This document shows positions 42,940 to 54,551 of a stretch of 64,000 nucleotides of DNA, piece after piece; positions within the stretch are counted from its first letter, which is position 1; every line of letters starts with the position of its first letter. Position numbers and translations under genes: made by a program. The stretch covers positions 6,014,001-6,078,000 of the forward strand of contig CM073193.1 of the NCBI GenBank assembly GCA_037042915.1, given 5' to 3'. The stretch comes from Auricularia sp. M13. Its lineage: Eukaryota > Basidiomycota > Agaricomycetes > Auriculariales > Auriculariaceae. The notes beneath the pieces were generated by a model. That model was given only the letters and a program-made list of their open reading frames with translations. It did not search any database and was not told where the DNA came from.

Positions 42940-45900
42940 TTACACTGCAGGCTGCGCAGCCTCCGCAGGTTCTTCATCCTCTGCAGCTGGCTCAGCGCCA
43001 GCATAGAGCTCATCGAAATCGCCATCGGCAGCCTTCGCATTGCCATCATTTACTTCTGCCTCAGGGTCCCGCGCGGCGCCCTTGCCGCCGCGCGCAGCCT
43101 GCTCGCGCAATTTCTGCCCGACAGACGTGATGTCCTCGCCGAACACGCGGAAGCTCATCGCACTCTTGGACTTCTTGTCCGTCATCAAGCACACGGACGT
43201 GCCCGACTTCCACAGCGGGAGCACGACGCTGTGCGCCAGGCTACAAAGGAAAGGACCATGAGTCAGCCTAGAGAAGGAGAGTTCAGACGAACGAGCAGTG
43301 CGCACGTTGCTTCGGGCGTGGACGCCGCCTCGAACCGGACGAGTGTGTTTCCCAACTCTGCAAAAAGAATCAGCTCGGCCGGCCGTGTACTGGGAAAAGT
43401 AAAGCAAAAGGACAGCTCGTAGCGAACACGCACCAAGGTTTTCCAGCGTCGTCCGGAACGGCTCATCAAACTTCGCAATGGGCGGGTAATACTCCTGCAG
43501 CAGCACTCTTAACGCCTTCAAATCCGCGCTAATGATGCTCTCGGGTTCGACGAACGGCATAACGGGCGCTACGCCGTCCTCGAGCACGCGCAGGCTGACG
43601 AACCCGCCGGCGTCCTGCTTCTCGAAGATCTTGACGCCGGCGTGCACGAGCCGGATGCGCTGGTAGTCGTTCGCGCGGATGAGCGCCTTGACGTGCTCGT
43701 TGCACATGTACAGCGCGCGCACGAGCGCGCCGTCCGGGTTGCGCACGAAGATGCGGTCCGACGGGAAGTTGGGCTTCAGTTTTAGCCGTTTCCTGCATGA
43801 TAAACAAACACATTAAGCAAGAGGACTGCGCGGGAAGGAGAAGGCCCGCTACGCACATGTTTTCTACCAGCGCGGGATTATCGGGCTCGAGGAATGTGTA
43901 TGGCGTTTCTCGGAACACATTGTCCGGCTGAGCAGCGTCGGATGCAGGAGCTGGGGAGGGCTCCGCCGTGTCCTCAGCCACTTCTGTCGCGGCGGGAATG
44001 TCGTCGACAGTAGCAGCTACTTTGGTATCGTCGACAGCAGCAGCCACTTTGTCATCGTCGGCTGCTACGGGCTCAGTCGCCGCTGCATCTTCGTCCGCCG
44101 TGTCCAGTTTGACACGCTTCACGTCTGGGACGGCCGCCGGTTCTGCGCTCAGTGCCCGCTTCAAGGACGAGGAGGAATGTTCCGCGCTGGACCTGTCGAC
44201 TTTTCAGCACGACTACGACACAATAATTCAGAATTGTCGAACCGTTCAGGCCCTCGGCGGAACTCTTCCTTCTTCTGCAAGACAGCGATGAAGAAGCCGC
44301 CCGTGTCCTGCAAGTGGGGGTACACGCGCATGCTACAATATTCGCTCCTTCAGTACCCCGCTATCGACAAAGGTGACTGGGACTAACCAGCGCTCGAGAT
44401 GGAGGGCCGCGGCGTCCTTGGGCGGGAAGTGCGACTCGTGGAGGAGGGTAACCTTGCCCTTCGTGGGCTTGGGCGTCTGCGCGTACGCTTCGTAGTCCGC
44501 GAACGTGTCCATGTTCGCGTTCACTGGCTTCCATGTCGTCAGGCCCGGCCGGCGGATGAGCTCGGGGATGTGGTGCGAGACGTCGACCAGCTCAAATTCT
44601 GATAAAGGTAAAATCAGTAACGCTGTGTGTGAGCTACGAGGCGGATGGGGAAATGGCGGGGCGCTGCTACGTACCTGGATGGGACGTGAGCGCGGCGGCG
44701 ACGACGGCCTCGTTTTCGAGCGGGTTGAGGGAGCAGGTCGAGTAGACGATGCGGCCGTTGTGGTCGAGCAGCTTCATCGCGCGCTTCAATATGCGCAGCT
44801 GCAACCTACAGGTTCCAAGAAAATTGCTATCAGATCTTGTTCTCCCAGATTCTCTGCAACACACCCATGCAGCCCGACGCCGTTCATGGGGCCCCACGCC
44901 TTCCAGATGTTCGGGTTCTTGCGCGTGGTGCCGTCGCCGGAGCACGGCACGTCGCACAGGATGCGGTCGAAGTGCAGGGGCCGGCGGCGCTCGTCAAGCA
45001 GGTTAGGCATAATGCTGGCGTCGAGGTTCGTCACCATGAGCGAGGGCGAGGGCAGCCGCGCGAGCTGGTGGACGAGCATTTGCGCGCGCTTGTGGTTGCT
45101 GTCGTTCGCGACAACGATGCCGGGCGGTGTGGAGGTGCCGAGCGTAACGTCTTCGGCGTGCAGCGCTTCCAGGAGCTGCGCTGTCTGTTGAAGGCGTCAG
45201 CTGATTGGCGTTGTGAGGCGTAAAGGAGTTATTTACTTACCTTCGACCCTGGTGCTGCACACATGTCGAGGACCTATTTCATCAGACAAAGCGAGGTATA
45301 CTTGACTTCACCAGACTGACTTTATGGTGCGGCTGAACATCGAGGAACAGCGGAGGCACCATGCTATTGCGCTGTCAACTCTTGGGTTCTTCAAGTCGAC
45401 GCTTGGGCAAACCTGACTGCCTCCTGGCGGGATATGTTGCCCTACAGTGCTTCAGAGACAACACCACATAGCCCCAGAATCGCGTACGCACATTATCCGT
45501 CTCATAAATCAAGAACCTGTGAAAGTTCTTGCATTCCGGCGACTTTCGCAGCACGCGCTTTTCGATATTGAACTGCCAGGCCAGCCCGGCTGGATACCTG
45601 AGCATGGTACAGGTCAGCAGAGGCCGATAGCGCGAGCGAACGCATACATGCCAGGGCAGCACCTTCGGCGGTTCAACCTTCTGGCCGTCGACTTCGACTT
45701 TGCTCAGTGCTGGCACATGTACATCCCGTATCAAGTCGTTGATTTCCTGTGCAATTCTATATGTAAATGTGAGTTCAATGGAGGATTACATCGCATGAAG
45801 TATACGCACACGCGACTGCCGGAGAGTCGGAAGGTTACGGGCAGCGGAACGACGGCTGCCTTGATAAACGTCTCCCATTCGTCTTCAGGAATGATTTCCT

Positions 45901-46089
45901 GCAGCTATGACAGAGTTTCAAAACTTGTCGACTGTGTTCAAAGTCGTTACATTACCTTGTAATACGCGTTGAACCGCGCGCTGGTGCTTACGCCTGAATC
46001 GCGATCATCCTCAACTGGCTTGCCAGAATCGCGTCCCAGGCCGCGTTCTTTGCGTTTCTGAACAACGTTGTTAATCGAAGCGCGTGCCA
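42940..46089 (-). CDS. NCL1: tRNA (cytosine-5) methyltransferase NCL1/TRM4 (NSUN2 type)
   Basis: A nuclear SAM-dependent enzyme that makes m5C in tRNA anticodon and variable loops. Many exons join from MARASINNVVQKRKERGLGR. The early part carries a PUA-like/RNA-recognition segment (LRKSPECKNFHRFLIYETDN). Then come ISRQEAVSMVPPLFLDVQPH, motif I [38 protein letters not shown], motif IV DVPCSGDGTTRKNPNIWKAW, and motif VI IVYSTCSLNPLENEAVVAAA. The Cys of motif VI is the catalytic nucleophile and that of motif IV assists release. The C-terminal part, after KRALSAEPAAVPDVKRVKLD, is an acidic alanine-rich insert followed by a conserved end domain (FPSDRIFVRNPDGALVRALY). An acidic alanine-rich tail ends the protein at 42940. 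It appears intact. Confidence 0.92.
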
Positions 46090-46510
46090 TAATTGGTACA
46101 CGATAGGAGCACCTTGCCTCGTGCCATAACCTGCTGTCCGTTCCGAGTTTTGGGCGACGACTCGGAAGCGCGTATCGGTCGGAGATTCAAGTCACAAAAC
46201 TTCTTTCTCCTGCTCATGTTGCCTGTTCTTCAGCGCTCACTGCTCAGACCACCGAAAAAGCCAGTAGCCTCCCTGAAAACCGTTACTGATTCCAGCGAAC
46301 GACGACTTCAAACCAAGACGACGCACTGGGGCTCGACTGAGCTACTTTGCTTCAAGGTCTTGTATTTGCATCATAGTTTTGACTCCTCTGCCACAAAAGG
46401 GACGCGCCGGTCACTCGCACTTACGGACGCATTTATATAGGAACGTCTAGATATATGTAGCACGGGCGGAAGCCGAGCGATGCTTCACGGCTCGCGTGGG
46501 AGGCCACAAA
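46090..46510. other. Intergenic, promoter side of NCL1
   Basis: No coding signal recognised. The inverted-repeat element listed next begins at 46511. Confidence 0.5.
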
Positions 46511-46749
46511 CACCAGGACAGGGCACAAGTATTTTGACCCAGAATACATAATCACCGACCGTAGGTATTGCTCTCCTCTTGTGACACAGAATACTCTAGG
46601 AGATACCAAACAAAAACCGGCTCTTTTCAATTCAAAAGCTCTGGTATTCTCTCGGTATAACTCCGGTATTGCGTGTCACAATACTCAGGAAATACCTACG
46701 GTCGGATACAGAGTATATTGGGTCATTATACTAATACTCTGCCCTGGTG
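46511..46749. mobile_element. MITE-like element with long terminal inverted repeats
   Basis: About 239 bp whose two halves are imperfect reverse complements. The outer ends are CACCAGGACAGGGC (46511-) and ...GCCCTGGTG (-46749). Inside them GACCCA..ATAC is shared, and there is a perfect 15-bp arm CCGACCGTAGGTATT (46555-46569) facing AATACCTACGGTCGG (46691-46705). Further in, GTGACAC and its complement also pair. No open frame of note lies inside. The structure is that of a non-autonomous DNA transposon (MITE) or a large hairpin. Clear target-site duplications were not seen. Confidence 0.7.
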
Positions 46750-46954
46750 AACCCCCCTAGAAATGGCTTACTATAACGGTTCAGGAACTGATATCCCAAG
46801 ACAGAATCAACGTGTTACAGTTGAGTACTCGACTGCAACACCGTCTCCCGTGGCTGCGCAAATAAGCGCCCTCAGGACTAAATGGGCGGCTACTATACGG
46901 CTTCAACAACGCTGAGCTGCATGCGGAAATCGTGCTTGCCCCCGCCGTCCATCC

Positions 46955-48969
46955 ATGAGCTCGCCGCCTTTACCTCTTGGCCTTCCCCGCCACATCGCAG
47001 AAGCGATAAGCGAGCATTTAAAGCGAATTCAAGGCCAACAACAACTTACTCCAGATGCAACCGATAGGCGAGTCTCATTTACTCCCGCACTCTGATTTTA
47101 TAGTTACTGACAGTGCTCGATCACAGCACAGTGCAGGCTCGCGCTGTGGCATGCATACGTGCATCTTGCGCATTTCGATCGAGCCTCATAAACTATATCG
47201 ATTCGCTGCATAGCGACTTGCGCTTCAATGTGAACGGGGGCTCACGGATCAACCAGCTCCCCGAGGATATCCTCATTCATATACTGTCCGCGTTGCCGAT
47301 GGCGCAGCTTGTTTCAGCCACGCATGTCTGCCATCGCTGGCGAAAGCTTGGGCTTTCTGCACCGTCGTTATGGACCCCACTGGAATTGACCGACTCGGAC
47401 GTATCTTCCAGCCGCGCGGCGGTGTTACTGGAACGATCCAAAGCAGCCGCCATTGATATCATCTTCATCACGTCTTCAAATTTGTCGCCCAGACGCGCCA
47501 ACATCCTTGCATCTCTCGTAGCGTCTCATCTCTCCCACGTCCGTTCACTGAGCTTCCTATCACCGCCAACGCTGTGTACAGATGGATTCGATCCCATCCG
47601 TATCGTTCGTCGTCGAGACATACCCAAGACTGCGTCGCTTGCACCCCCTGGACGTCTAATTCCCGCACCCTGCCTGGAAAAATTGCGTATCGACGCGGAG
47701 AGCTCCGTCATCCGAGCATTTTCTCTCGACTGGGCAGATACTGCATGGCGGCCTTCCTTCACTTGCTCCGCCTTGCGCGAGCTCTACCTCTCGTACAGCT
47801 TCCCCACTCTAGAATTTCTCGAAAATTGCAGGCAATTGCGTGTGCTCGACCTCCACATACCGCACGCCGTCACTGGACATGACGTGCTTCGCATCTTGTA
47901 TCGAAACCCATGGCTGCGCGTCGTCAAGCTCTGGATACCCTTCAATTGGAAAAGTTTACTCTTGGACTCGAGCTCCCACGGTGACGACGACGATGGTGAC
48001 AACCCCGGCGGCGGCACGACCCTGCTCTGCAATGTTCAACACCTTACGCTCCTCACACCAGTGACAGGATACGGTTGGGACAGTCCGACTGTTGATGCGA
48101 GGGCATCACTGTTCCGGGCGATTCAGTTCTTCACCTCTCGCATGAACCTCGCGCGTATACCCGTGCTCGAGGTCGTCGTGGATAGCCTCAAAAACATATG
48201 GGGCGAGGTCAATGCAGACTCGGACGCGAACATGTTGGCCAGCGAGCTCCTCGCGCATCTGCACGACGTGACCTCCGTCGAATTGACGTCCGAGTCCCGG
48301 CATCGGGTTTCTAGTACATCAAGAAGGCCCATGCCGCTCCGCTTCGAGGACTCGCGTGGGTTCGCACGCACGATTTCTCCGCCGGCACCTGCGCGGCCGC
48401 TGGAGATGGTAGGCCCTTTCCTCGCGCGCCTACGCATTCTGCGCATGGGGTTGGACGCATGGATCGCCCTCGCTGAGCAGCACCCGGAGATCACTGAGCT
48501 CCCCTCGCTCGAGGAACTCGGGCTCAGAGGACAACTGGCGGAATTCGCGAACATGCCGCGCGGCGGAGTAATGTGTCCCCGACTAAATCAGCTCTCTCTC
48601 ATGATTGAGCGCAATCGCCGGGACCGCTATGAATCTCAGGCGCAGTCTCAGTCTCAGTCTCCCGATGAGGCTGTTGACGACCTGATTTCCACGGGAAAGA
48701 CAGTCGCACTCGATCGGCTCAGCGGCTGCCCTCAGCCTTTGCCAGTCCTCACACTCGTCTGCGAGGCCGACGTGCACTTCGAACTTGAAGGGCTGTCCTT
48801 CCACTGCCGACCTCCGGAGCCAACATTTGTGCACCTGACGTGGGCACCTACTACGCGAGAGCAGTCTCCAAATGGCCTCTCCGAATCTGACTCGGATTCC
48901 GACCTTTCTTCCGTCCCGCGGAGCTCCCAGCCCGAGAGTATCGACCTCAACTTCGGGGTGTGGGATTGA
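46955..48969 (+). CDS. F-box domain protein (about 650 aa)
   Basis: The long frame from 47104 holds a classical fungal F-box: INQLPEDILIHILSALPMAQ, then ATHVCHRWRKLGLSAPSLW, followed by LRR-like segments (FTCSALRELYLSYSFPTLEF, LRVVKLWIPFNWKSLLLD, PFLARLRILRMGLDAWIAL). A Gln/Ser run (QAQSQSQSPDE) and a serine/aspartate-rich C-terminus follow. The frame has no suitable ATG before the F-box. A first exon from the ATG at 46955 (MSSPPLPLGLPRHIAEAISE), joined by a 36-nt intron ending tttatag at 47103, gives a continuous N-terminus. That intron is very short and its donor (CGA|GTCTCA) is poor, so the start is tentative. It is not closely related to copies A and B. It presumably acts as an SCF substrate adaptor. 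Confidence 0.75.
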
Positions 48970-49459
48970 ATCACCGGATCTGCATTTACTCATTGTGGTT
49001 CAAGTCAGGAATAGGTACATTTGGTGGACGACGGCTTCAGAAAATCCGAAGCATAGTACTCTGAGACTTCTCCGTGCGGTCGCACCGTTGAGATGAAGAA
49101 GATTGATCAATCCGGGTCACTATGTGGTTGCGGACTCTTTGACTTGTCTTTGACGGTATACAAAGAAGAACGGTCGATAGTCTAGCATGGCACGCGAGGA
49201 GATTGAAGGCTCTTGATATTCTCTAGCCCCTCGTCACATTGCGCACTGCCAGTGATTGCGTAGCAGCGTAGGTTGCACCAAGCCCGCGTCATCCTGGCGA
49301 CTGGTATAGCGATCACAAGTTCGCCGGTGAACATCCGAGAGGACCGTAAAACAATAATAAATTAAAGATCGTATATCAACACTGGCAGCGGGTGACCTGC
49401 TGCTGACTATACAGGGAATATCCCGAAATGCACGCTCTCACACCGACTTGGCTAGAGTC
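48970..49459. other. Intergenic, convergent 3' flanks
   Basis: Spacer between the F-box gene and the convergent thaumatin-like gene. No coding signal or repeat recognised. Confidence 0.55.
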
Positions 49460-50534
49460 TCATTTCGGGCAGAAGGTCACCGTATAGTTGGCCTTCTTGC
49501 CGGCGGGACACGACCACAACGCCGCTACACATCGTGTCAGTGCAGTGCTAATGGATTACAGGACATTGCTTACTCTTGGAAGACTCGTCGTAAGCATAGA
49601 CGTAGCTGGTGGGGCAGTCCTTCTTGAAGAAATTGTAGTGTTCCACGCCCTTGGGCGGGCATGTCTGCGGCGTATTGTGCTTCCCGGAACAGCAGTTGGT
49701 CTGCGCGCGTTCGCAAAATGAATGCGTGTGATGAATAGGGGGGAGCATACCTCCTTGCCGTTGGCGACGCAGGCGCTCTTGCAGCCGACGACCTTGCCGT
49801 TCACTTTCTTCTGCAGAGAGGCGGGGCCTGCAAAGAATGAGGTTCATGTTTTATCGGAAGGAGGCGACAGACGTACAGCCCTTGTTGAGGTTGGCCTTGC
49901 AGCCGACCTTGTGGCATCCACCCGTCGGAGAAATGCGCTGTAATGGCCGTCTCAGTGATGGGGCACCAGCAAACCAGGTGGCTTGGCAAGGAAGCTTACC
50001 ATGGGGATGTTGAAGCCATCAACAAGCGAAACTGCAGACAGACTCTCAGCTCACAAGCCCACGTCCAACCCTCCCCACACGCACCATCATACCAATCCTT
50101 GCCGACGCTAGCGAGCGTCCACTCGCCAAGAGTGGCGGGCGGGACGCCGGTGCCGCCGCCCTTGGTCGTGCACTTGAGGCCGCCGTTGCAGCCGCCGGTG
50201 TGGCACTGGTCGGGCCCGGGCACCTTCTTGGAAAAGTCGCAGCCGGTACGCCCCCAGATGCGGCCGGACGTCCAGTTGTTCGGCACCTTGAACGACTTCT
50301 TGTGGCCCGGCGGCGCCTTCCAGCCCGTCTCGACCTTCGGGGCGGGGTGCCCCGGCGGCGTGAAAATCGCCGGCCAAATCGTGTAGTTACACGAGTTCAC
50401 GCTGCGCGTGCAGTGCCTTCAGCGTACGAGGAAGGGGAGCGGAGAGGAGACCGCCAAGCGTACACAGTGATCGTCCGATCGGCCGCTGCGACGAGCGCGA
50501 GCGAGGCGACGGAAAGGAGGAAAGTCAACTGCAT
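49460..50534 (-). CDS. Thaumatin-like secreted protein
   Basis: A signal peptide (LTFLLSVASLALVAAA) is followed, across an intron (50402-50463), by TVVNSCNYTIWPAIFTPPGH, TGWKAPPGHKKSFKVPNNWT and SGRIWGRTGCDF, the thaumatin N-terminal signature. DQCHTGGCNGGLKC, LVDGFNIPMRISPTGGCHKV and FFKKDCPTSYVYAYDESS, the family's C-terminal motif, come next, and the protein ends YTVTFCPK. At least six short exons are joined in frame, and the regularly spaced cysteines imply several disulfides. Thaumatin-like proteins are extracellular; some bind or cleave beta-1,3-glucans, and in mushrooms they have been linked to wall turnover. The gene is intact. Confidence 0.9.
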
Positions 50535-51199
50535 GGCTGAAAGGTGGGTGAGGGTAGAAGTCGATAGGTGAAAGGGGCAAGAAAAAGTAAAAGGGAAAGG
50601 GAGAAGGTGAATTGGCGGCATTCCATGCAACGGTTTGCCTTTTATGTTGGTGGCAAGCATCATGATGCTTGAGCGCATCACCATTCCCCTGGATCTGCAA
50701 CGTGGCTTTGCCACGCGAGACGACGCCGATCCCGATGACGCTCTACCTTCTCTTACAGAGAGTATCCCTCCATCTGTGCTATATTATCGGTAAGAAGCCT
50801 TGAAGCAACAGCATATCAACTGCAACGGTTGAGCAGCAAGCGGGAGAAGAGTCGCGAGGTTGAGACCAAGATGGTCGGCACCAATGGTCAGCGCTGATAA
50901 TCTTGACCTGGTGTATATTGATGCAAAATCTGCCCAAGGCAATTCTGCTGACCATACTTATGAGCTCTCTGATTTGCCTGTCTGAGCAGAGCTCTGGCAA
51001 ATCTGGATGGATATGCACGCACTGCCTTGCCACGTGTATGCCTGGGCGCATTTGCCAAATGTGAAGGTCCAGGGGCGTTGTTGAAAGAAATAATAAAGTC
51101 TGTCTTGAGAGCAGATTTCAAGGAAATTGAGCTCGACGTACTGGGCAAGGGGCGGCACTTGCCGAGATCGCGAAGGCTCGGAACCACTGTCCTCTCAGC
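50535..51199. other. Divergent promoter region
   Basis: Between the minus-strand thaumatin-like gene and the plus-strand GGGF-repeat gene. Short frames only, none recognisable. Confidence 0.5.
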
Positions 51200-52327
51200 A
51201 TGTCCGACGACAGCGGCGACTTTGGGCAGCTCCCGCGGCGCGTGCAGCGCGCTATAGACGCTGCGTTTGATGCTGCAACTGGTCGCGTGCGCTCTAGTCG
51301 ACGCGAGGCGGTGCGGCCGTCTCCCCGTAAACGCCGTCGCCTGGATGCTCCTGCCAGTGGCGGATTCACTGCCAACGAACCGTCTGCGGGCGGCGGCTTC
51401 GTTGTGGACGACGCGCCTGCTGGTGGTGGTTTTCTGTTGGATGACGCCTCTGCCGGTGCTGGTGGTGGATTTATCAATGACTTACCTCCTGGTGGCGGCT
51501 TCATCAACGACGCGCCTGCTGGCGGCTTTGCTGTCGATTCCTCTGCTGCTGCTGTTGATGGCGAAGACATGCCAATTGCAACTCATATTGCGCTCGAGCG
51601 CATACCCGGCGCGCTTCAAATTCTGGACTTATCGCCCGACGACGCGGACGTGCTTGCTATTTTCCACAATGCCGCCTCTGGCTGGGGCGCGGGCGGGCCT
51701 GGTACTGGCGGCGTTGCGCGGAAGGACTGGCGTGCTGTCTGCGCGGTGCTGCTCGCCGGACGGCCTGAGGAAACGTTCCCTGAAATCGAACCGAGTATCA
51801 CCGCGAGCGACGACGAGCCTGCGCTCGGCGATGACGATGACGTTGATGCGGACGAATACATGAACGAGGACGAAAGCGAATCTGAACTGTCTTTGCCTTC
51901 CGACGACGAAGACGAGGACTACGGCGCACCCGCAAACACAGCGCGCCTGACGCGCGGCAAGAAGGGGGCGAAAGCGAAGGGCGGGCAGGCTGCAGCTATC
52001 GCTGATGGACCCGCCCGCCTGACTGCGCGCCAACAGCGCGAAAGCAGGGCCACCTTCGCGCTGTTTTTCCCTGATGTCCCCGACGAGCGGCTGGACGTGC
52101 AACGTATCCGCATCAAGGATGTCAGTCGCGTGGCTGATTTGCTCAAGGAGAAGATTACTGCGGAAGAGGTATTGTATTTTCTCCTGATATGGAGAGGAGC
52201 AGCAGGCTGACTCGATTTGGCGCTATTGTAGATTATCGAAATGCTCACGGAGTTTTCGACCGCACCCGACAAGAGCATAGGGCTTACGGACTTCGAGCAG
52301 ATTTTGGTGCTGGCACAGCTCGTCTGA
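51200..52327 (+). CDS. Acidic protein with GGGF(I/V) repeats and an EF-hand-like C-terminus (354 aa)
   Basis: Exons 51200-52168 and 52232-52327. After MSDDSGDFGQLPRRVQRAID and a basic nuclear-localisation-like stretch (PSPRKRRRLDAP) come about six imperfect repeats of the form AxxGGGF(I/V)xDxx (GGGFVVDDAPA, GGGFLLDDASA, GGGFINDLPP, GGGFINDAPA). A DDADVLAIFHNAASGWG segment and a long acidic region (EDESESELSLPSDDEDEDYG) follow. The basic linker TRGKKGAKAKGG precedes a helical C-terminus (RATFALFFPDVPDERLD, KITAEEIIEMLTEFSTAPDK). The last part has a helix-loop-helix feel, as in degenerate EF-hands. I do not recognise a named family. A nuclear role is inferred only from the basic and acidic segments. 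Confidence 0.75.
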
Positions 52328-54517
52328 ATTAGATTCCAGCCTGATACTGTACTGTATCTGTTGATGCTGAACCGGGTCAGGTGTACCCGGCATAGAATCC
52401 CATGCACTCACGTTTGAATCAACTTGAGGCCGCGGCATTACTGTATATGGCTTGAATCTTCACGAACTGAGGCGAGAACAGGAGTCATGATTGGACAGTG
52501 CCTGCGTTGTCTGCAACCTTTGGACAACACAGCCAGCAGGCGGTTTCGAGGTCAAGCGGATGCAGATGAAGAGCGGAGTCTCGGAGTTCGAAGCGCGTTT
52601 TTGCACATCCCCTTCTCGCGTCGTCTCGCGCGTCCTGCGGCGCGCTCGTCTAGGCGCCCGTAGCGCCAACATGGCGGAGGCTGTCAGAACAAAGTCCAGC
52701 GTGCCTAAAGAACGCGCGCTTTGTACACATCTGTATCGGTCTCCAGCACGTACTGCCCAGGTCACCCAGGGCGAGCAAGGCCGCCTGAGTACCCTTGTCT
52801 GTGCTATGATATCTGCTTGTCAACTGCCAGCGCGTGCGTTCTGCCAGCCACGATTTGACTTCTTCCCTGGTGCTGTTCGCGGATACGTAGTACTGAACGC
52901 GTCGCCACTGCCTTTCACTTCCCTGCCTGCCGTGGAAGGTGCTCCTGCCCATGCTTATACAGCTCTCTGTGCCCCGTACATACTGTGGGCCGTGGCTGTC
53001 AGTGGATCCGGCACTCTGCTTGTTTATCTCTGCCGCTCTCAAATCTCTGTCAGTGGAACACCGCTAGGTTCGAAGTGCTGTCACTAGTATCATACATTGA
53101 CAATCATTGTGCCAGCCCGAGAGGAGTGGATCTTGATTCTTGACGGTGACACGAACGAAGAATCGGCGCCAGCTCCGAGTCTGCTGGCGATAACGTGTCG
53201 TTTTGTGGGGCCTGCGAGTGCAACGTTCTGCTTCAACTGACCTACTTATGGATGCGGCCCGGTCCGACTGCAACTGGCGCATCGCTTATCTGTCGAATGA
53301 TTCATTGATGATTCAGGCCTGAGACGAGCGTCTTGGGTTGGAGCTCAGTCTGTCCGCAGCATCCGGCTGGCGCTCCATCTGGCGTCGGGCGACCTGTGCA
53401 ATGCAATGCACGCGCGCGGCAATTCTACCACGGTTTATCCATTCCAATCGAGCGGTGAGGCCGGCGCTCGCGTCTGACTCTGATTTTGCCACGCTCTGGG
53501 CCCCTGTTCCTGCTTCAGCATGCGTCAGCTCGACTCAAAGTTTGGCAAGCGCACGGCGCCTTGCCTCTTCATATGATCCCCGAGCCGTCTCGTGATTCCC
53601 ATCCCGATAAGCAAGCAGGACGCACAGTGCATTCGTCGCGGAATCTCAATCTGGATCATCATCTCATCCGCCCTGGATCATGGCGGGGGTGCATTGGCAA
53701 ATATTCAATTTGTTGGGATTCGCGTTCCCCAAGCGGCAAGGGGCTGATTTCGTTTTCGTTCCAGATCTCGGATGGGGATTCGGAGGGGCTGCTGTTGGTG
53801 CTGAGCGATCTGTTACAGTGCAGCCTGTGCTGTTGCTGCGTTTCAGGCTGACCGCTGACCGCTGGCGGCTGTCGGTGACTCGGATTTGGCATGCTTCGAT
53901 GGTCGGGTTGCGGTCGCAGATCGCCTGCGACGGTGTGGGCATACTGCAGCCGCGTTGCGAGGTCGTTGATCCCGCGTTCGTTGGCATCGCTTTAAAGGCA
54001 TAGTCGGTGCTCGGCGCGATTAACGGAGGGCCCGGTGCCATTCCCGAAGCGGCCACCCGATGTCGATCCCGCTGCACCACCGCCCCCGCGCCGGTCAGCG
54101 TTCAACGTCCAAGTCAGCGCGTGCGGGTATATTATTGTACTGATTTAGAGCAGGGCGGGTCCGCGGGATGGGCAGAACAATAATGCGGAGACATGGCGCG
54201 AGCCCAGTCAGCTGCACAGTGCCCGCGAGATCACGTATCAGCCAGATTTGATTCGAGATATGAGCCCGCGGGCGGCTCTGTGGAGTCTGAGGATGGCGTG
54301 GACCGGGCTGGGCTGGGTGGGGGTGAGACAGTCAGGGCGTTCTGGACGCGGGACGGGCCTTGTGAGCTTAAGCGACGTGCAGGCGCTGCCGTTCGGGACT
54401 TGACTTGCGGGAGGGAGATGGGGCACAGCCGCCGGACGGACAGCACATCCGCATCTTTCCATCGTTCCGCTCTCCCAGTCTCTTACTCAGTTCACTCACT
54501 TTATAACCCGCGCTCGT
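52328..54517. other. Gene-poor stretch, 2.2 kb
   Basis: Both strands have medium-length frames (for example about 52650-53042 minus and 52491-53087 plus), but none begins at a convincing ATG with family-like sequence. No transposon ends or tandem arrays were recognised. The right end holds the promoter of the G-alpha gene, with a TTATAA near 54501. Confidence 0.45.
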
Positions 54518-54550
54518 CGCCGCCCCCGCCGCCCCCGCCGCCCCCGCCGC
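54518..54550. repeat. (CCGCCC)n GC-rich leader next to the G-alpha start
   Basis: A CCGCCC hexamer repeated several times directly before the ATG at 54552. This would form a very GC-rich 5' UTR able to slow scanning. Confidence 0.6.
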
Positions 54551-54551
54551 G

